A DNA stretch of 64,000 nucleotides from Paludisphaera borealis (GCF_001956985.1 NZ_CP019082.1:6262001-6326000); one strand, 5' to 3'; numbered from the stretch's first letter, positions 41,662 through 53,026 are shown. The notes: a model not told the origin generated them from the sequence alone. Translations and numbers: made by a program.

Positions 41662-43283
41662 TCCCGGCCGCATCCTCCCTCTCGCCACGCTGGATACGAA
41701 CGGTCCCCTGGATCGCCCTGCTCGCCGCGCTGGGGTGGAGCGCCGTGATCCGGGCGCCCCTGATCGTCAACGCCGACGTCCATCTCGACAGCGACCTGGC
41801 CGTCGACGGTCTCACGCTGAGCGAGGCGATTCAGGGGCACTGGCGGTGGCACTATCCGGGGACGCCCTACATGGGGACCGGCTCAGTGCTGCTGAGCTGG
41901 GTTCCCGCCAAGCTCTGGGGCGTCTCGCCCGCGACCCTCGTCAGCGGCGGGACGCTCGCATATCTGCTGCTGGTCGGCGGCGTCTTCGCGACGACCTGGA
42001 AGGGCTTCGGGCCGAGGGTCGCCGGCTGGAGCCTCGTGCCGCTGGCCTTCGCGTCGACGGGGACGATCTGGCTGACCGGCCGGATCACCGGCGGCCACAT
42101 GCTCGCCGCCGCCTGGAGCGCCTGGGCGTGGTGGCTGCTGATGCATTTCGCGTCGAAACCGAGCCCGGCGCGGGGCTTCGCGCTCGGGGTCTTCTGCGGG
42201 CTCGGCGTCTACCTCGATTCGCTGTTCCTCATGACGCTGCTCGGCCTCGTTCCGAGCGGAATGGCCGCCGTGATCGTGACGCGCGGCGACGCCTGGCGCG
42301 CTTCGCGGGCGCTGGCGTGCGGCCTATGCCTCGTCGCCGGTTTCGCGATCGGCTACGCGCCGCGTCCGATCGGCCGGTGGATGGAACCGCACGACGCCTA
42401 TAACGAGCAATTCGCGTGGAGCCTGGATTCAGCCGTCCTGACCGAGCACGCGCGGATCTTGTTCCTCGACTGCCTGCCGCGCCTGATCGCCGGCCACCGG
42501 CTTCCGGGACTGGAGGCCGACCCCGATCCGGCCTTGCTGGGCCAGGCGGCGCCTATCCAGAAGACGAGCGGACGAGCGTCATCGATCAGCCTCGTCGCGG
42601 CGTTATTGACGCCTCTTGCGGTTGGGCTTTTCGTCGCGTCGTTCGGATTTCTCGGCCGGCGGGCGGGGAAGTCCGCGATGGCGTTCGGGCTGTTGATCTC
42701 GACGGCGGCGATCCTGTCGGCCTTCGTCGTGAATCGCAACATCTTCAACTCCGACAATTATCGCTATCTCGTCTTGCTGCTGATCCCCTGGGCGTTGGGC
42801 TTCGGCCTGGCGGCCGAGGCGGTGGGGGGGTGGTCGAGACGCGGCTTGGCGGTCGTGATCGCGACGGCCGTTGCGATCGGCGGCTTGTTCACGCTCGACG
42901 CCGCGGCATGGTATCGTCGTCTGGGATGGATCGACGATCGATGGGCCGTCGTCCATCGTCCGCTCGACGATCCCGCGCTGCGGTGGCTGGGCGAGCATCC
43001 CGAGGTCGTCGACTTCGCGGCGGGCTACTGGGACGCCTACCGGCTGGCCTTCCTGAGTCGTCGGCCGCTGCGCGGGACGCCTCATCCGATCTACCCGAAC
43101 CGGTTCCCCGAGTGGTCGAAGGACCTTCCCGGCGGCCGTTCCGAGACCCTGATCGCCCGCCCCACGGCCGAGGATCAGGCGTTTCTGCGGCGGGCGATCG
43201 GCGACGGGGGCCGGATTCTGTTCCGGGAGCGCGGGACGACGATCGCGAGCTGGCCGATCGCGAAGCAGCCCGATCGACCTTGA
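41634..43283 (+). CDS. Polytopic membrane protein, possibly a GT-C type glycosyltransferase
   Basis: Predicted length is up to 549 aa. The reading opens at GTG 41634, but TTG 41658, overlapping the Uma2 stop, is an equally likely start; no ribosome site decides. There are about nine or ten membrane helices (for example IALLAALGWSAVIRA, LAYLLLVGGVFATTW, LLGLVPSGMAAVIV, YLVLLLIPWALGFGLAAEAV). The first loop has DVHLDSDLAVDGL, an acidic pattern like the active-site loop of GT-C enzymes, and the last ~110 residues form a soluble tail. It is 33 bases from the next large membrane protein on the same strand, so they are probably co-expressed. The family was not identified; a glycosyl or lipid-linked transfer role is a guess. 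Confidence 0.65.
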   Translation: MPRFGRLSLIPAASSLSPRWIRTVPWIALLAALGWSAVIRAPLIVNADVHLDSDLAVDGLTLSEAIQGHWRWHYPGTPYMGTGSVLLSWVPAKLWGVSPATLVSGGTLAYLLLVGGVFATTWKGFGPRVAGWSLVPLAFASTGTIWLTGRITGGHMLAAAWSAWAWWLLMHFASKPSPARGFALGVFCGLGVYLDSLFLMTLLGLVPSGMAAVIVTRGDAWRASRALACGLCLVAGFAIGYAPRPIGRWMEPHDAYNEQFAWSLDSAVLTEHARILFLDCLPRLIAGHRLPGLEADPDPALLGQAAPIQKTSGRASSISLVAALLTPLAVGLFVASFGFLGRRAGKSAMAFGLLISTAAILSAFVVNRNIFNSDNYRYLVLLLIPWALGFGLAAEAVGGWSRRGLAVVIATAVAIGGLFTLDAAAWYRRLGWIDDRWAVVHRPLDDPALRWLGEHPEVVDFAAGYWDAYRLAFLSRRPLRGTPHPIYPNRFPEWSKDLPGGRSETLIARPTAEDQAFLRRAIGDGGRILFRERGTTIASWPIAKQPDRP

Positions 43284-43316
43284 ACCATTGAGATCCGCAA
43301 TTCGCGAGGGCGTTTC

Positions 43317-45875
43317 GTGTCGCAGTTGGAACCGATGCCGGGTGTCGAAGACGAGTCGTCGTGGTTCCAACCGCCGGGCAGAGGGTGGGGAGACGTCGTC
43401 GCGCTCCTCGCCTGGACCGTCGCCGTCTGCTGGATCTTCTGGGACGCCGTCAGCCTGCGCGGGGCGTTCTTCTACTTCGACGTCACCGAGATCAATTATC
43501 CGTACCGCTACTTCTTCGCCGAGGAGTTGAAGGCGGGTCGGTTCTCGCGCTGGTGTCCGTGGCTCTACAACGGCCTGCCGCTGTTCAGCGAGAGCCAGGC
43601 GGGTTATCTCCACCCGCTCAAGTACCTGTTCTATCCCTGGATGGAGACCTGGAAGGCGTTCAACTTCGACACCGTGCTGTCGATCTGGCTGGCCGGCGCG
43701 GGGACGTACGGCTGGCTCCGGCGACACGTCGGACCGGCCGGCGCTCTGACCGGCGCGGCGCTCTTCGGCGTCGGCGGCTTCACCTGGGCCCATCTGGTCC
43801 ACACGAGCATGATCAACGCCCTGGCCAGCGTGCCGTTCGCCGTCTGGGCGCTCGAATGGGCGTGGGCCTCGGGCGCCTGGCGCGGGGTGGTGCTGGGAGC
43901 CCTCGCGATCGCCTGCCAGGTCTTCGCCGGCCACTTGCAAGACGTCATCCTTTGCTCGGGGATTCTCGGCTCGTACGGGCTCTACCGCGCCGCGACCGCC
44001 GCCTCGAAGCCCGAGCGTCGCGCCGTGCTCGCCCGGACGTTCGGCCTGGTCGCGCTGGGGGTCGTGCTCGCGGCCGTCCAGTGGGTCCCTTCGAAGGAGC
44101 TGCTCGACCGCTCGCCGCGGGCCGGCGGGCTCTCGTACGACGAACTGACGTTCGGCTCGTGGAGTCCCGAGCTGCTCCCCACGCTGGCACTGCGTGAAGC
44201 CTACGGCACCCGCGCCCGCGACACCGACTGGATGGACGGCTTCTATCCGTACCACGAGATGGACACCTACCTCGGCTTGCTCGGCCTGGCGCTCGCCGTC
44301 GTCGGCGCGGCGGGTCCCGGCGCGAAGGATCGCTGGACCACCTTCTGGGCGCTGTTGGCGATCACCGGCGGCCTGTTGATGCTGGGTCGGTTCACCTTCC
44401 TGTTCGACTACGCCCACAAGATCCCGATCCTCGGCAGCTCGCGCGAGCCGGTGCGGTTTCATCTCTGGGTCGCGCTGGCGGTCGCCGCGCTGGCGGCGGT
44501 CGGAGTCGAGCGGTTGCAGCGGCCCGGCGTAGTGAGCCTTCGCGCGGCGATCGGCCTCGTCGTCGTGATCGTGGTCGTCTCGGCGCCGATCCTGTTCTTC
44601 GTCTATGAGCCGATCTGGAACGACCCCAAACGCTGGACGCTCCCATACCACCTTGCCCGTTACCGCTGGCTGGGCCGCGAGCTGCTCACCGGCGCGGCGC
44701 GGACGGGCGTCCTGGTCGCGCTCGGTCTCGGGCTGGCCTGGCGCGCGTCGAAGACGTCGCGCCCCAGGCCGCGGGCGAGGCTGGCCGCGTGCCTGCCGGT
44801 CCTGGTCCTGCTCGATCTCCTCGGGGCGCACAAGGACGACGCTCCGACGGTCGATCCCGCTTACTGGACGTCGCCGCCGGAGATCGTCAACCGGCTCAAG
44901 GCCGACCCCTCGTTCATCCGCGTCTTCGCGACCGGCGACAAGAGTTCGGGCGAGCCCGGCTTCGCGTCGGAGCCGATCGATTTCATGCGGGTCCGCGACA
45001 CCCTCAACTGGAGCCTGCCGGCCGCCTGGGGCCTGGCGTCGTCCAAGGGGGAGACGCCGATGATCCCCCGGCGCATCCTCGATTACACCGACAACGCCAT
45101 GTACAAGGCGGGCCGGTTCGATCTCGACAGCGTCAGCCACATCATCACGGGCCGGCTCCAGCGATCCAGCTTCGTCCCCAATACGCCCGTCGGCGACGCC
45201 TTCGTGCATGTGAACAAGAACGCGTTGCCCCGCGCGCGCCTGGCTGGCAAACCGTTCTACGCGGCCGACCGGCAGGACGCCGTCGCCGCGCTGACTCGAC
45301 TGAACCGCGAACTGTACGCGCGGATCGTCGTCGAAGACCCCGCGCGACCGCTCAGCCCCGACGCCGAGGTCGCCGGCTCGGCGCGGATCACGACCGATCT
45401 GCCCGAGCACGTCGTGGTGTCAGTCGACGCCCAGACTCCAGCCTACCTGATCTTGGCCGACACCTTCGACCCAGGCTGGTCAGCGACCGTCGACGGCAAC
45501 CCCGCGCCGATCGCCCCCGCCTACGTCGCGTTCCGGGCCGTTTATCTCGACAAGGGCGCGCACACCGTCGAGTTCCACTACCGCCCCGCCGGCTTCACGC
45601 TTGGGCTCACTCTCACCGCGATCGGAGCGCTGATCTCCGTCGGCCTGATCGTCGCGCCGCGACGGATCGGGGTCGGATCGCTCGATCACGTCCATCTCGC
45701 GACCGCCACACGCCTGAGGCGAATCTGGATCGCCGCCGTCGTCCTCATCATCGCGCTGTCGATCTTGAAAATCGGATCGACGGGGAACGTGGCGATCCAG
45801 AACCGGTGGGACCGCGCCTGGCACAAGTTCACCTGGGGCTCGGGCATCGAGGCGATGGTCGAGAGGCGGAAGTAG
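43317..45875 (+). CDS. YfhO family membrane protein
   Basis: Predicted length is 852 aa from GTG 43317 behind GAGGG. The first 420 residues carry about ten membrane helices with the YfhO pattern: FYFDVTEINYPYRYFFAEELKAG, YNGLPLFSESQAGYLHP, and LGLALAVVGAAG, then LGSSREPVRFH. The last third is a soluble, beta-rich extracytoplasmic domain (ADTFDPGWSATVDG, a YfhO hallmark) and ends with two more helices. YfhO proteins take part in attaching sugars to envelope polymers in Gram-positives; here a related envelope glycan role is likely but unproved. It follows the previous polytopic protein by 33 bases. Convergent with the MFS gene, 34 bases away. Confidence 0.8.
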   Translation: MSQLEPMPGVEDESSWFQPPGRGWGDVVALLAWTVAVCWIFWDAVSLRGAFFYFDVTEINYPYRYFFAEELKAGRFSRWCPWLYNGLPLFSESQAGYLHPLKYLFYPWMETWKAFNFDTVLSIWLAGAGTYGWLRRHVGPAGALTGAALFGVGGFTWAHLVHTSMINALASVPFAVWALEWAWASGAWRGVVLGALAIACQVFAGHLQDVILCSGILGSYGLYRAATAASKPERRAVLARTFGLVALGVVLAAVQWVPSKELLDRSPRAGGLSYDELTFGSWSPELLPTLALREAYGTRARDTDWMDGFYPYHEMDTYLGLLGLALAVVGAAGPGAKDRWTTFWALLAITGGLLMLGRFTFLFDYAHKIPILGSSREPVRFHLWVALAVAALAAVGVERLQRPGVVSLRAAIGLVVVIVVVSAPILFFVYEPIWNDPKRWTLPYHLARYRWLGRELLTGAARTGVLVALGLGLAWRASKTSRPRPRARLAACLPVLVLLDLLGAHKDDAPTVDPAYWTSPPEIVNRLKADPSFIRVFATGDKSSGEPGFASEPIDFMRVRDTLNWSLPAAWGLASSKGETPMIPRRILDYTDNAMYKAGRFDLDSVSHIITGRLQRSSFVPNTPVGDAFVHVNKNALPRARLAGKPFYAADRQDAVAALTRLNRELYARIVVEDPARPLSPDAEVAGSARITTDLPEHVVVSVDAQTPAYLILADTFDPGWSATVDGNPAPIAPAYVAFRAVYLDKGAHTVEFHYRPAGFTLGLTLTAIGALISVGLIVAPRRIGVGSLDHVHLATATRLRRIWIAAVVLIIALSILKIGSTGNVAIQNRWDRAWHKFTWGSGIEAMVERRK

Positions 45876-45909
45876 GAAGGTCCGCCGGCCGCCCGCCTCG
45901 CGTGGTCAA

Positions 45910-47202
45910 TCAGAGCACGGCGGCTTCGAGAACGGCCTCTGAGGAGCTTCCTCCGACCGGCTCCTCGGCGGCGTTTCGGGTTTCGGGCATGGCCAGGGCG
46001 AAGAACAGACAGCCCAGCGCGGCGACGATCGCGAGCGCGATGAAACCGGCGTCGAAGCCCGCCTCCTTGACGATGAATCCGGCGATCAGGTTGCTCAGCC
46101 CCGCCCCGACGCCCGTGGCCGTCGCCAGCACACCTTGCGTGAAGTTGAATCGCCCCGTCCCCCGCGTGAGGTCCGCGACGACCAGGATCGAAACGACGCC
46201 GAAGATCCCCGCGCCGATGCCGTCGAGGAGCTGCACCGCAACCAGGTAGTAGGGGTTGACACTCAGGCAATACAAGAGTCCACGCACCGGCAGCACGGCG
46301 AAGCCGATCAGGAAGACCGGCCGACGCCCCCACGACTCGGCGTACCGGCTGGCCAGCACGGCGACCGGGATCATCACCACCTGCGCCGCGATGATACAGG
46401 CCGACATCAGGACGGCGGCCCCTTCCTTCAATCCGTCGGCCGACTTCTGGCCGACGAGCGGCAACATCGCCGCGTTGGCCAGGTGGAACAGGACGGCCGA
46501 CGCGACGAATATCGGAATCCGCCGATCCTGGAACAGCGCGGCGACGCCGATCGGTTTGCAGTTCCGCCCGTCGTCGTCGCCGCCGCGAGCCAGCACGTGA
46601 TCGATGTCCCGTTCGCGGATCAGAGCGACGGCGAAAATGGCGCACGCCGCCATTCCGGCCACGAGGAAGAACATCCCGCTATAACCGAACAGGTAAGCGA
46701 GCCCTCCCGCGAGCGCGGCGGCGACCACGTTGCCGAGGTGGTTGAACGCCTCGTTGCGACCGGTCCGGGCCGCCATCGCCACGCGCCCGACCACCCCCAG
46801 GGTCAGCGCGGCGATCGCCGGCGGCAGCAGGGCCCCGGCCGCCCCGATCGTCGCCTGCGCCATCACAACCACGGCGGGGATCGGCGCGAGGTAAAGCACG
46901 GCGCATCCGATCGCCACCACGGCCGCCGCCGCCGCCACCGCCCTCCGTTTCCAGCGGATGCGATCAATCAGCGCGCCGGCCGGCGTCTGCGCCAGCACGG
47001 TCCCGAGCTGCGACGCCGCCAGGGCGATTCCCACCCGCCCCGCGTCCCACTTGTGGGCGTCGCGGAGGTACGTCCCCAGAAACGGCCCCATGCCGTCGCG
47101 GACGTCGGCGAGGAAGAAATTCAGGCCGTCCAGAGCGCGCAGACTCGTCGGCGACGGCTCTTTCGACGCGAATTCCAGATGCACTGGCTGCGTGGTCTCC
47201 AC
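45910..47202 (-). CDS. Major facilitator superfamily transporter
   Basis: Predicted length is 430 aa from GTG 47202, which follows GAGGAGC; the longer reading from 47571 is without support. Twelve membrane helices are visible, and the first cytoplasmic loops carry the MFS-type pattern ([38 protein letters not shown], the motif-A-like repeat in the second half). This is a secondary transporter, perhaps an efflux pump; the substrate cannot be inferred. LNFFLADVRDGMGPFLGTYL near the start is a feature I associate with a lineage-specific subfamily. The gene is alone. Upstream are a strong hairpin (47465) and the rpsO promoter, so the 507-base gap holds the transporter promoter too. Confidence 0.85.
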   Translation of the reverse strand: METTQPVHLEFASKEPSPTSLRALDGLNFFLADVRDGMGPFLGTYLRDAHKWDAGRVGIALAASQLGTVLAQTPAGALIDRIRWKRRAVAAAAAVVAIGCAVLYLAPIPAVVVMAQATIGAAGALLPPAIAALTLGVVGRVAMAARTGRNEAFNHLGNVVAAALAGGLAYLFGYSGMFFLVAGMAACAIFAVALIRERDIDHVLARGGDDDGRNCKPIGVAALFQDRRIPIFVASAVLFHLANAAMLPLVGQKSADGLKEGAAVLMSACIIAAQVVMIPVAVLASRYAESWGRRPVFLIGFAVLPVRGLLYCLSVNPYYLVAVQLLDGIGAGIFGVVSILVVADLTRGTGRFNFTQGVLATATGVGAGLSNLIAGFIVKEAGFDAGFIALAIVAALGCLFFALAMPETRNAAEEPVGGSSSEAVLEAAVL

Positions 47203-47464
47203 GAACGGCTCCTCATCATGACAGCAGGAATGTCGAATCCTTATCCCACGGCCCCATCGCAAAACGCGGGCCGAGTGCAGCGCCGGCGATCGAACGGTGG
47301 ACGAACCGAGAGGGAGACCGCACGGCGTGAGAGGCCGAAAACCCACGGTTTCCAGACTCCCGGGCCAACGCGGCCGCGTAGCTCGTCGAATCCGTTCAAT
47401 TACAAGGGGGGAGGAGAATCGGCGACACGAACGCGACGCTCCCGTCGCCGCACCGCGGGAGGGG

Positions 47465-47500
47465 GGCGGAATCCCCCCGGGCCGGCGGGGGAAGTCCGCC
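47465..47500. other. Stable two-part hairpin upstream of rpsO
   Basis: GGCGGA (47465-47470) pairs with TCCGCC (47495-47500), and TCCCCC (47472-47477) with GGGGGA (47487-47492), around a nine-base loop: 12 G/C-rich base pairs with only small internal bulges. A further hairpin, GCGACG-CTCC-CGTCGC, lies at 47433-47448. They stand 110-180 bases before the rpsO promoter and could terminate or insulate transcription, in either direction. Confidence 0.45.
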
Positions 47501-47609
47501 CAAAGTCCGCGGATTCCCGAAGAAAGGGCGAGAGCGAGGCCGATAACAGGGGTTCGACGACTCGCCGTCATTTCCCGAACTTAAGGGTCGGGAAACCCCG
47601 GGGAAGGGA

Positions 47610-47638
47610 TTGTATTCCGACGCGAGTTCGCCTATTGT
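47610..47638 (+). promoter_or_regulatory. Predicted rpsO promoter
   Basis: TTGTAT (47610-47615), 17 bases, TATTGT (47633-47638). Transcription would start near 47645, giving a ~65-base leader. The 11-base palindrome CACTTGAAGTG (47643-47653) spans that point and could bind a regulator. Confidence 0.5.
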
Positions 47639-47709
47639 GGTTCACTTGAAGTGTAGAGGAATTCACAAGAACGGCTCTCAACGAGAAGGCCGGAGGTTTG
47701 AGGCGACAG

Positions 47710-47979
47710 ATGGCCATCACGAAGGAGAAGAAGCAGGAACTGATTGGGTCTTTCAGCCGCGGTGATCAGGACACCGGTTCGCCGGAGGTGCAAATCGCCC
47801 TCTTGACGGCCCGAATCAATGATCTCACCGGGCATTTCAAGACGCACAGCAAGGACCACGCCAGCCGCCGAGGGCTGCTGATGATGGTTTCCAAGCGTTC
47901 AGGTCTGCTCAAATATCTGCGGCTGCACGACAGGAAGAAATACCTCGAAGTGCTCAGCCGCCTGGGCATCCGCAAGTAG
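47710..47979 (+). CDS. rpsO: Ribosomal protein S15
   Basis: Predicted length is 89 aa, exactly the usual size. Start ATG 47710 is chosen over the in-frame TTG 47698 because the canonical protein begins MAITKEKK; GAGG lies eight bases upstream. Typical stretches are TGSPEVQIALLTARINDLTGHFK, HASRRGLLMMVSKRSGLLKYL and the end YLEVLSRLGIRK. S15 binds 16S rRNA at a three-way junction and helps form the central domain of the small subunit, and it usually controls its own translation through its leader. The order rpsO then pnp on the same strand is the classical arrangement in many bacteria. Cytoplasmic, essential or near-essential. Confidence 0.97.
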   Translation: MAITKEKKQELIGSFSRGDQDTGSPEVQIALLTARINDLTGHFKTHSKDHASRRGLLMMVSKRSGLLKYLRLHDRKKYLEVLSRLGIRK

Positions 47980-48348
47980 TCGGCGAACCGCTCTCCCCGA
48001 CGACCGGTTCCATTCGGCCGTGCCACGACTTCAGAATTTCCAACGCGCTCGGCCCCAAAGCCGACCAGGAAATTCGGTCGTCCGGGACGAACATCCGCCG
48101 GCAGCTCCCTCGTGAGCGTGAGTATGAGTCGGTCGTAGGCGATCATTCTACTTCCTGGCTGAAAAGAGCGGCCGGTCCTTTCGAGGTCCGGCCCGCTTCT
48201 GCTTGGGGCTTTGCGTTTCGCCGCCGGCGTCGTCCGGCCGCGACCCCAACGCCTGGCCCTGGGCGAGAGCCATGAGAGTCGTCGGCGACGTCCATGCTTC
48301 GCGATCATCCCGACGCCACACGACTCCGAGTCTCATCCAGGTACATTC
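47980..48348. other. 369-bp leader between rpsO and pnp
   Basis: No gene is evident. The middle holds a stable UUCG-capped hairpin (see 48170-48193), and the pnp start follows at 48349. Several short reading frames exist but are composition-driven. In E. coli the equivalent gap carries the rpsO terminator and the RNase III site that controls pnp; a comparable function here is plausible. Confidence 0.5.
48170..48193 (+). promoter_or_regulatory. UUCG-capped hairpin in the rpsO-pnp gap
   Basis: GGCCGG (48170-48175) and CCGGCC (48188-48193) pair, with CCT-TTCG-AGG (48177-48186) continuing the stem to a UUCG tetraloop; only one T-T mismatch interrupts it. Two more bases, GC with GC, extend the base. 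It is followed by CGCTTCTGCTT. Candidate rpsO terminator or processing site for pnp autoregulation. Confidence 0.6.
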
Positions 48349-50652
48349 ATGTCCAATACGCCTTTCTCCCGCAAGGTCGTCGAGCGAACCATCGGCGACC
48401 GGACGATCAGCATCGAAACGGGGCGGTTCGCCAAGCAGGCCTCCGGCGCCGTCGTCGTCCGTCTCGGCGACACCATGTCGCTCGTGACGAGTATGGCCGG
48501 CCCGGGCCGCGAAGGGCTCGACTTCTTCCCGCTCACGGTCGACTACCGTGAAAAAACCTACTCGGCCGGCAAGTTCCCCGGTGGTTTCATCAAGCGCGAA
48601 GGTCGGCCCACCACCAAGGAAATCCTCACCGCCCGGCTGATCGACCGGCCCATCCGGCCGCTCTTCCCCGAGTGGTACCGCGAAGAGGTCCAGATCCAGG
48701 CGGGTCCGATCTCGGCCGACCGCCAGAACGACCCCGACGTGCTCTCGATCATCGGGGCCTCGGCCGCCCTGATGCTCGCCAAGGCCCCGTTCCTGGGCCC
48801 GATCGGCGCCGTCCGCCTGGCACGGATCGAAGGCAAGCTGATCGCGTTCCCCACGGCCGACGAAATCGCCGCCAGCGACCTCGACCTGATCGTCGCCAGC
48901 ACGGCGAAGGCCGTCGTCATGATCGAAGGGTTCGGCGAGGAGATCCCCGAGCCCGAGATGGCCGACGCCATCATCGAGGGGCACCGGATCAACCAGGAGT
49001 TGATCGCCCTCCAGTACGAGCTGCTCGAAGCGGCCGGCCACGACCGCCCCGACCAGAGGCCGACCCCTTCCGACCCGCTCCGCCAGCTTCTTCACGACCG
49101 CTTCGGCTCGCGGCTCCGCGAACTCAAGCAGATCGTCCTCAAGCAAGAGCGGAACTCGGCCGTCAAAGAGCTGCTCGAGTCAATCGTCAAGGAGCTGATC
49201 CCGGCCGACGGCGAGGCTCTGGCCCTGCCGCTGGCCGGCCCCGCCGGCTCTTCGCAGGCCCCCGTGGCGGTCACCCCCCTGCGGATCAAGACCGCCTTCC
49301 ACGCGGTGGAAGAAAAGGTCGTCCGCAACTTGATCCTCGACGGCAAGCGGTCCGACGGCCGCGGCCCGAAGGATCTGCGGTCGATCAAGTGCGAGGTCGG
49401 CGTCCTGCCCCGGGCCCACGGCTCGGCCATCTTCCAGCGCGGCGAGACCCAGGCGCTGGTGACCACCGTACTCGGAACCGGCGCCGACGAGCAGCGCGTC
49501 GACGGCATCATGGACGAGTACAGCAAGAAGTTCATGCTCGACTACAACATGCCGCCGTTCGCCGTCGGCGAGATCCGCCCGATCCGCGGACCCGGCCGTC
49601 GCGAAATCGGCCACGGCGCCCTGGCCGAACGGTCGGTCGCCCCGATCCTCCCCGTCCCGGCCAAGTTCCCGTACACGATCCGGGTGATCTCCGACATCCT
49701 CGAATCGAACGGATCGAGTTCGATGGCCTCGGTCTGCGGCGCCACGCTCAGCCTGATGGACGCCGGCGTGCCGATCACCGACCCGGTCGGCGGCATCTCG
49801 ATCGGCCTGGTTCAGGACGACGAGACCGGCCGATACGTCCTTCTGACCGACATCATCGGCGACGAAGACCACTTCGGCGACATGGACTTCAAGGTCGCCG
49901 GCACCCAGCGCGGCGTCACCGGAATCCAGCTCGACCTCAAGAACCAGGGGATCACCGAGGACATCATCCGTGAGACCCTCGAACAGGCCCACGAGGCCCG
50001 GCTCGAGATCTTGCGGGCCATGCTGCGATCGATCAAGCGGCCGCGCGAAGAGATCTCCACGAACGCCCCCCGGCTGATCCAGATCCAGGTCAACCCCGAG
50101 AAGATCGGCCTGATCATCGGCCCCGGCGGCAAGACGATCCGTCGCCTCCAGGACGAGACCGGCGCCAAGATCGACATCGACGACAGCGGCGTCGTGACGC
50201 TTTCGAGCCTCGAAGCCGCCGGTGCCGAAGCGGCCCGCGACAAGATCGTCGCCATGACCGAAGGCGTCCAGATCGGCCGGATCTACGAAGGCCGCGTGAC
50301 CTCCATCAAGGAGTTCGGCGCGTTCGTCGAGATCCTCCCCGGCAAGGACGGCCTGGTCCACATCAGCGAGCTGTCCGACGGCTACGTCGGCAGCGTCACC
50401 GACATCTGCCATGTGGGCGACCCGATGCTGGTCAAGGCGATCGCCGTCGACGACCAGGACCGCGTCAAGCTTTCCCGCAAGGCGGCCCTCGCCGAGCGCG
50501 GCGAGCCCGACGAGTTCGCCTCGCGGACCCGTCCCGCGGGCGCTCCCGACCGTCCCCAGGGCGGACCCGGCGGCGGTCCCGGCGGACCTCCCCGGCGGCC
50601 TTCCGGCCCCGACGGCGGCCGCGGCGGCTACGGCGGTCCTCCCCGACGCTGA
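48349..50652 (+). CDS. pnp: Polynucleotide phosphorylase
   Basis: Predicted length is 767 aa from ATG 48349. PNPase degrades RNA 3' to 5' using phosphate and can add tails. Order: first RNase PH domain (to about 145, with [15 protein letters not shown]), helical linker, second RNase PH domain (about 320-560, [21 protein letters not shown] and [18 protein letters not shown] with the catalytic region), KH ([20 protein letters not shown]) and S1 ([33 protein letters not shown]). About 50 residues beyond S1 form a Pro/Gly/Arg tail with [13 protein letters not shown] and GGRGGYGG, a low-complexity RNA-binding-like extension. It is trimeric, cytoplasmic and likely part of an RNA degradosome. A perfect terminator follows at 50680. 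Confidence 0.96.
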   Translation: MSNTPFSRKVVERTIGDRTISIETGRFAKQASGAVVVRLGDTMSLVTSMAGPGREGLDFFPLTVDYREKTYSAGKFPGGFIKREGRPTTKEILTARLIDRPIRPLFPEWYREEVQIQAGPISADRQNDPDVLSIIGASAALMLAKAPFLGPIGAVRLARIEGKLIAFPTADEIAASDLDLIVASTAKAVVMIEGFGEEIPEPEMADAIIEGHRINQELIALQYELLEAAGHDRPDQRPTPSDPLRQLLHDRFGSRLRELKQIVLKQERNSAVKELLESIVKELIPADGEALALPLAGPAGSSQAPVAVTPLRIKTAFHAVEEKVVRNLILDGKRSDGRGPKDLRSIKCEVGVLPRAHGSAIFQRGETQALVTTVLGTGADEQRVDGIMDEYSKKFMLDYNMPPFAVGEIRPIRGPGRREIGHGALAERSVAPILPVPAKFPYTIRVISDILESNGSSSMASVCGATLSLMDAGVPITDPVGGISIGLVQDDETGRYVLLTDIIGDEDHFGDMDFKVAGTQRGVTGIQLDLKNQGITEDIIRETLEQAHEARLEILRAMLRSIKRPREEISTNAPRLIQIQVNPEKIGLIIGPGGKTIRRLQDETGAKIDIDDSGVVTLSSLEAAGAEAARDKIVAMTEGVQIGRIYEGRVTSIKEFGAFVEILPGKDGLVHISELSDGYVGSVTDICHVGDPMLVKAIAVDDQDRVKLSRKAALAERGEPDEFASRTRPAGAPDRPQGGPGGGPGGPPRRPSGPDGGRGGYGGPPRR

Positions 50653-50679
50653 GATCCTTGAAATCCGGTCCATGCGAAC

Positions 50680-50705
50680 AGCGCCGGGGCCTCGTCCCCG
50701 GCGCT
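50680..50705 (+). terminator. Strong intrinsic-type terminator hairpin after pnp
   Basis: AGCGCCGGGG and CCCCGGCGCT form a perfect 10-base stem with a six-base loop, 28 bases after the pnp stop. The T run is short (TTGCTCGCGACTTATC), as is common in high-GC genomes. Confidence 0.65.
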
Positions 50706-50773
50706 TGCTCGCGACTTATCATCCCCTTGCGGCTCTGACCGTCTCCACGCCCCTGAACCGGCAATCGAGACCT

Positions 50774-51562
50774 ATGGCCAATCCCGTCGCAGGCGCCGCC
50801 GTCAGCCCGTCCACCGCCGCATCGCCGGCCGTCGTCGGTGAAGCGGCCGCCGAACATGAGATCGCACGTCGACTGCGGGTCCAGAACGCCCAGATCTCGC
50901 AACTGGCCGGCGGCCTGGCGCACGAGATCCGCAACCCACTGTCGACCCTGTCGCTCAACCTCGACCTGCTGGCCGAGGATTTTCAGGGGGCCGAGTCCCC
51001 CCGAGACCGCCGCGCCGGCCAGCGGATCGACCGGCTCAAGCACGAGGTCCGCAGGCTTCACGACATCCTTGAGAACTTCCTCCGCTTCGCGCGGCTTCAG
51101 GATCTGAAGCCGTCCCCGACGAACCTCAACACGGTCGTCGAGGAGATGTGCGATTTTTACGAGCCGCAGGCCTCGACGCGCGGGGTAGTGGTCCGCACCC
51201 ACTTCGCCCCCGACTTGCCACTCGTCCCCCTCGACGCCGACGTCTTCAAGCAAGCGGTCCTCAACCTGATGCTCAACGCCGAGCACGCGATGCCCGACGG
51301 CGGCGAGCTGATCCTGACCACCCGCCGCGACGGCCACTGGGTCGTGCTCGACGTGACCGACACCGGGATGGGCATGACCGACGACGTGCGGGCCAAGATC
51401 TTCGACCCGTTCTACTCGACCCGAAAAGGGGGGAGTGGACTCGGCCTGCCGACGACCCGCAACATCATCGAAGGACACGGCGGCTCGATCGAGGTGCTGA
51501 GCGTGCCGCACAAGGGGTCGCAATTCTCGATCCGCCTGCCGGCCCCGCCGAGGACGTCTTGA
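50774..51562 (+). CDS. Soluble histidine kinase without a sensor domain
   Basis: Predicted length is 262 aa from ATG 50774; the ORF extends upstream into pnp without meaning. The whole protein is kinase core: DHp with the phospho-His in [15 protein letters not shown] box [13 protein letters not shown]1 DTGMGM, and [17 protein letters not shown] as F and G2 boxes. It lacks a signal peptide or membrane span, and the first ~45 residues are Ala-rich and unstructured. It is therefore a cytoplasmic NtrB-like kinase that must receive its input from a partner protein. The response regulator with a sigma-54 AAA+ domain starts 56 bases downstream on the same strand, forming a two-component pair. It is separated from pnp by a terminator. 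Confidence 0.9.
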   Translation: MANPVAGAAVSPSTAASPAVVGEAAAEHEIARRLRVQNAQISQLAGGLAHEIRNPLSTLSLNLDLLAEDFQGAESPRDRRAGQRIDRLKHEVRRLHDILENFLRFARLQDLKPSPTNLNTVVEEMCDFYEPQASTRGVVVRTHFAPDLPLVPLDADVFKQAVLNLMLNAEHAMPDGGELILTTRRDGHWVVLDVTDTGMGMTDDVRAKIFDPFYSTRKGGSGLGLPTTRNIIEGHGGSIEVLSVPHKGSQFSIRLPAPPRTS

Positions 51563-51618
51563 CCGTCAAGACGCGCGTTCAACCTCATCCCGCCGATCTG
51601 GAGAGACCAGGCAGTCCG

Positions 51619-52986
<1,368 letters not shown>

Positions 52987-53026
52987 GACCTGGCGGGATC
53001 GGGTCGCGTTCCACGTCTCGGCGCGC

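Noticed and set aside
42603-45410. 935-residue minus-strand frame
   Set aside because: Opposite the two polytopic membrane protein genes, which have clear membrane helices and starts.
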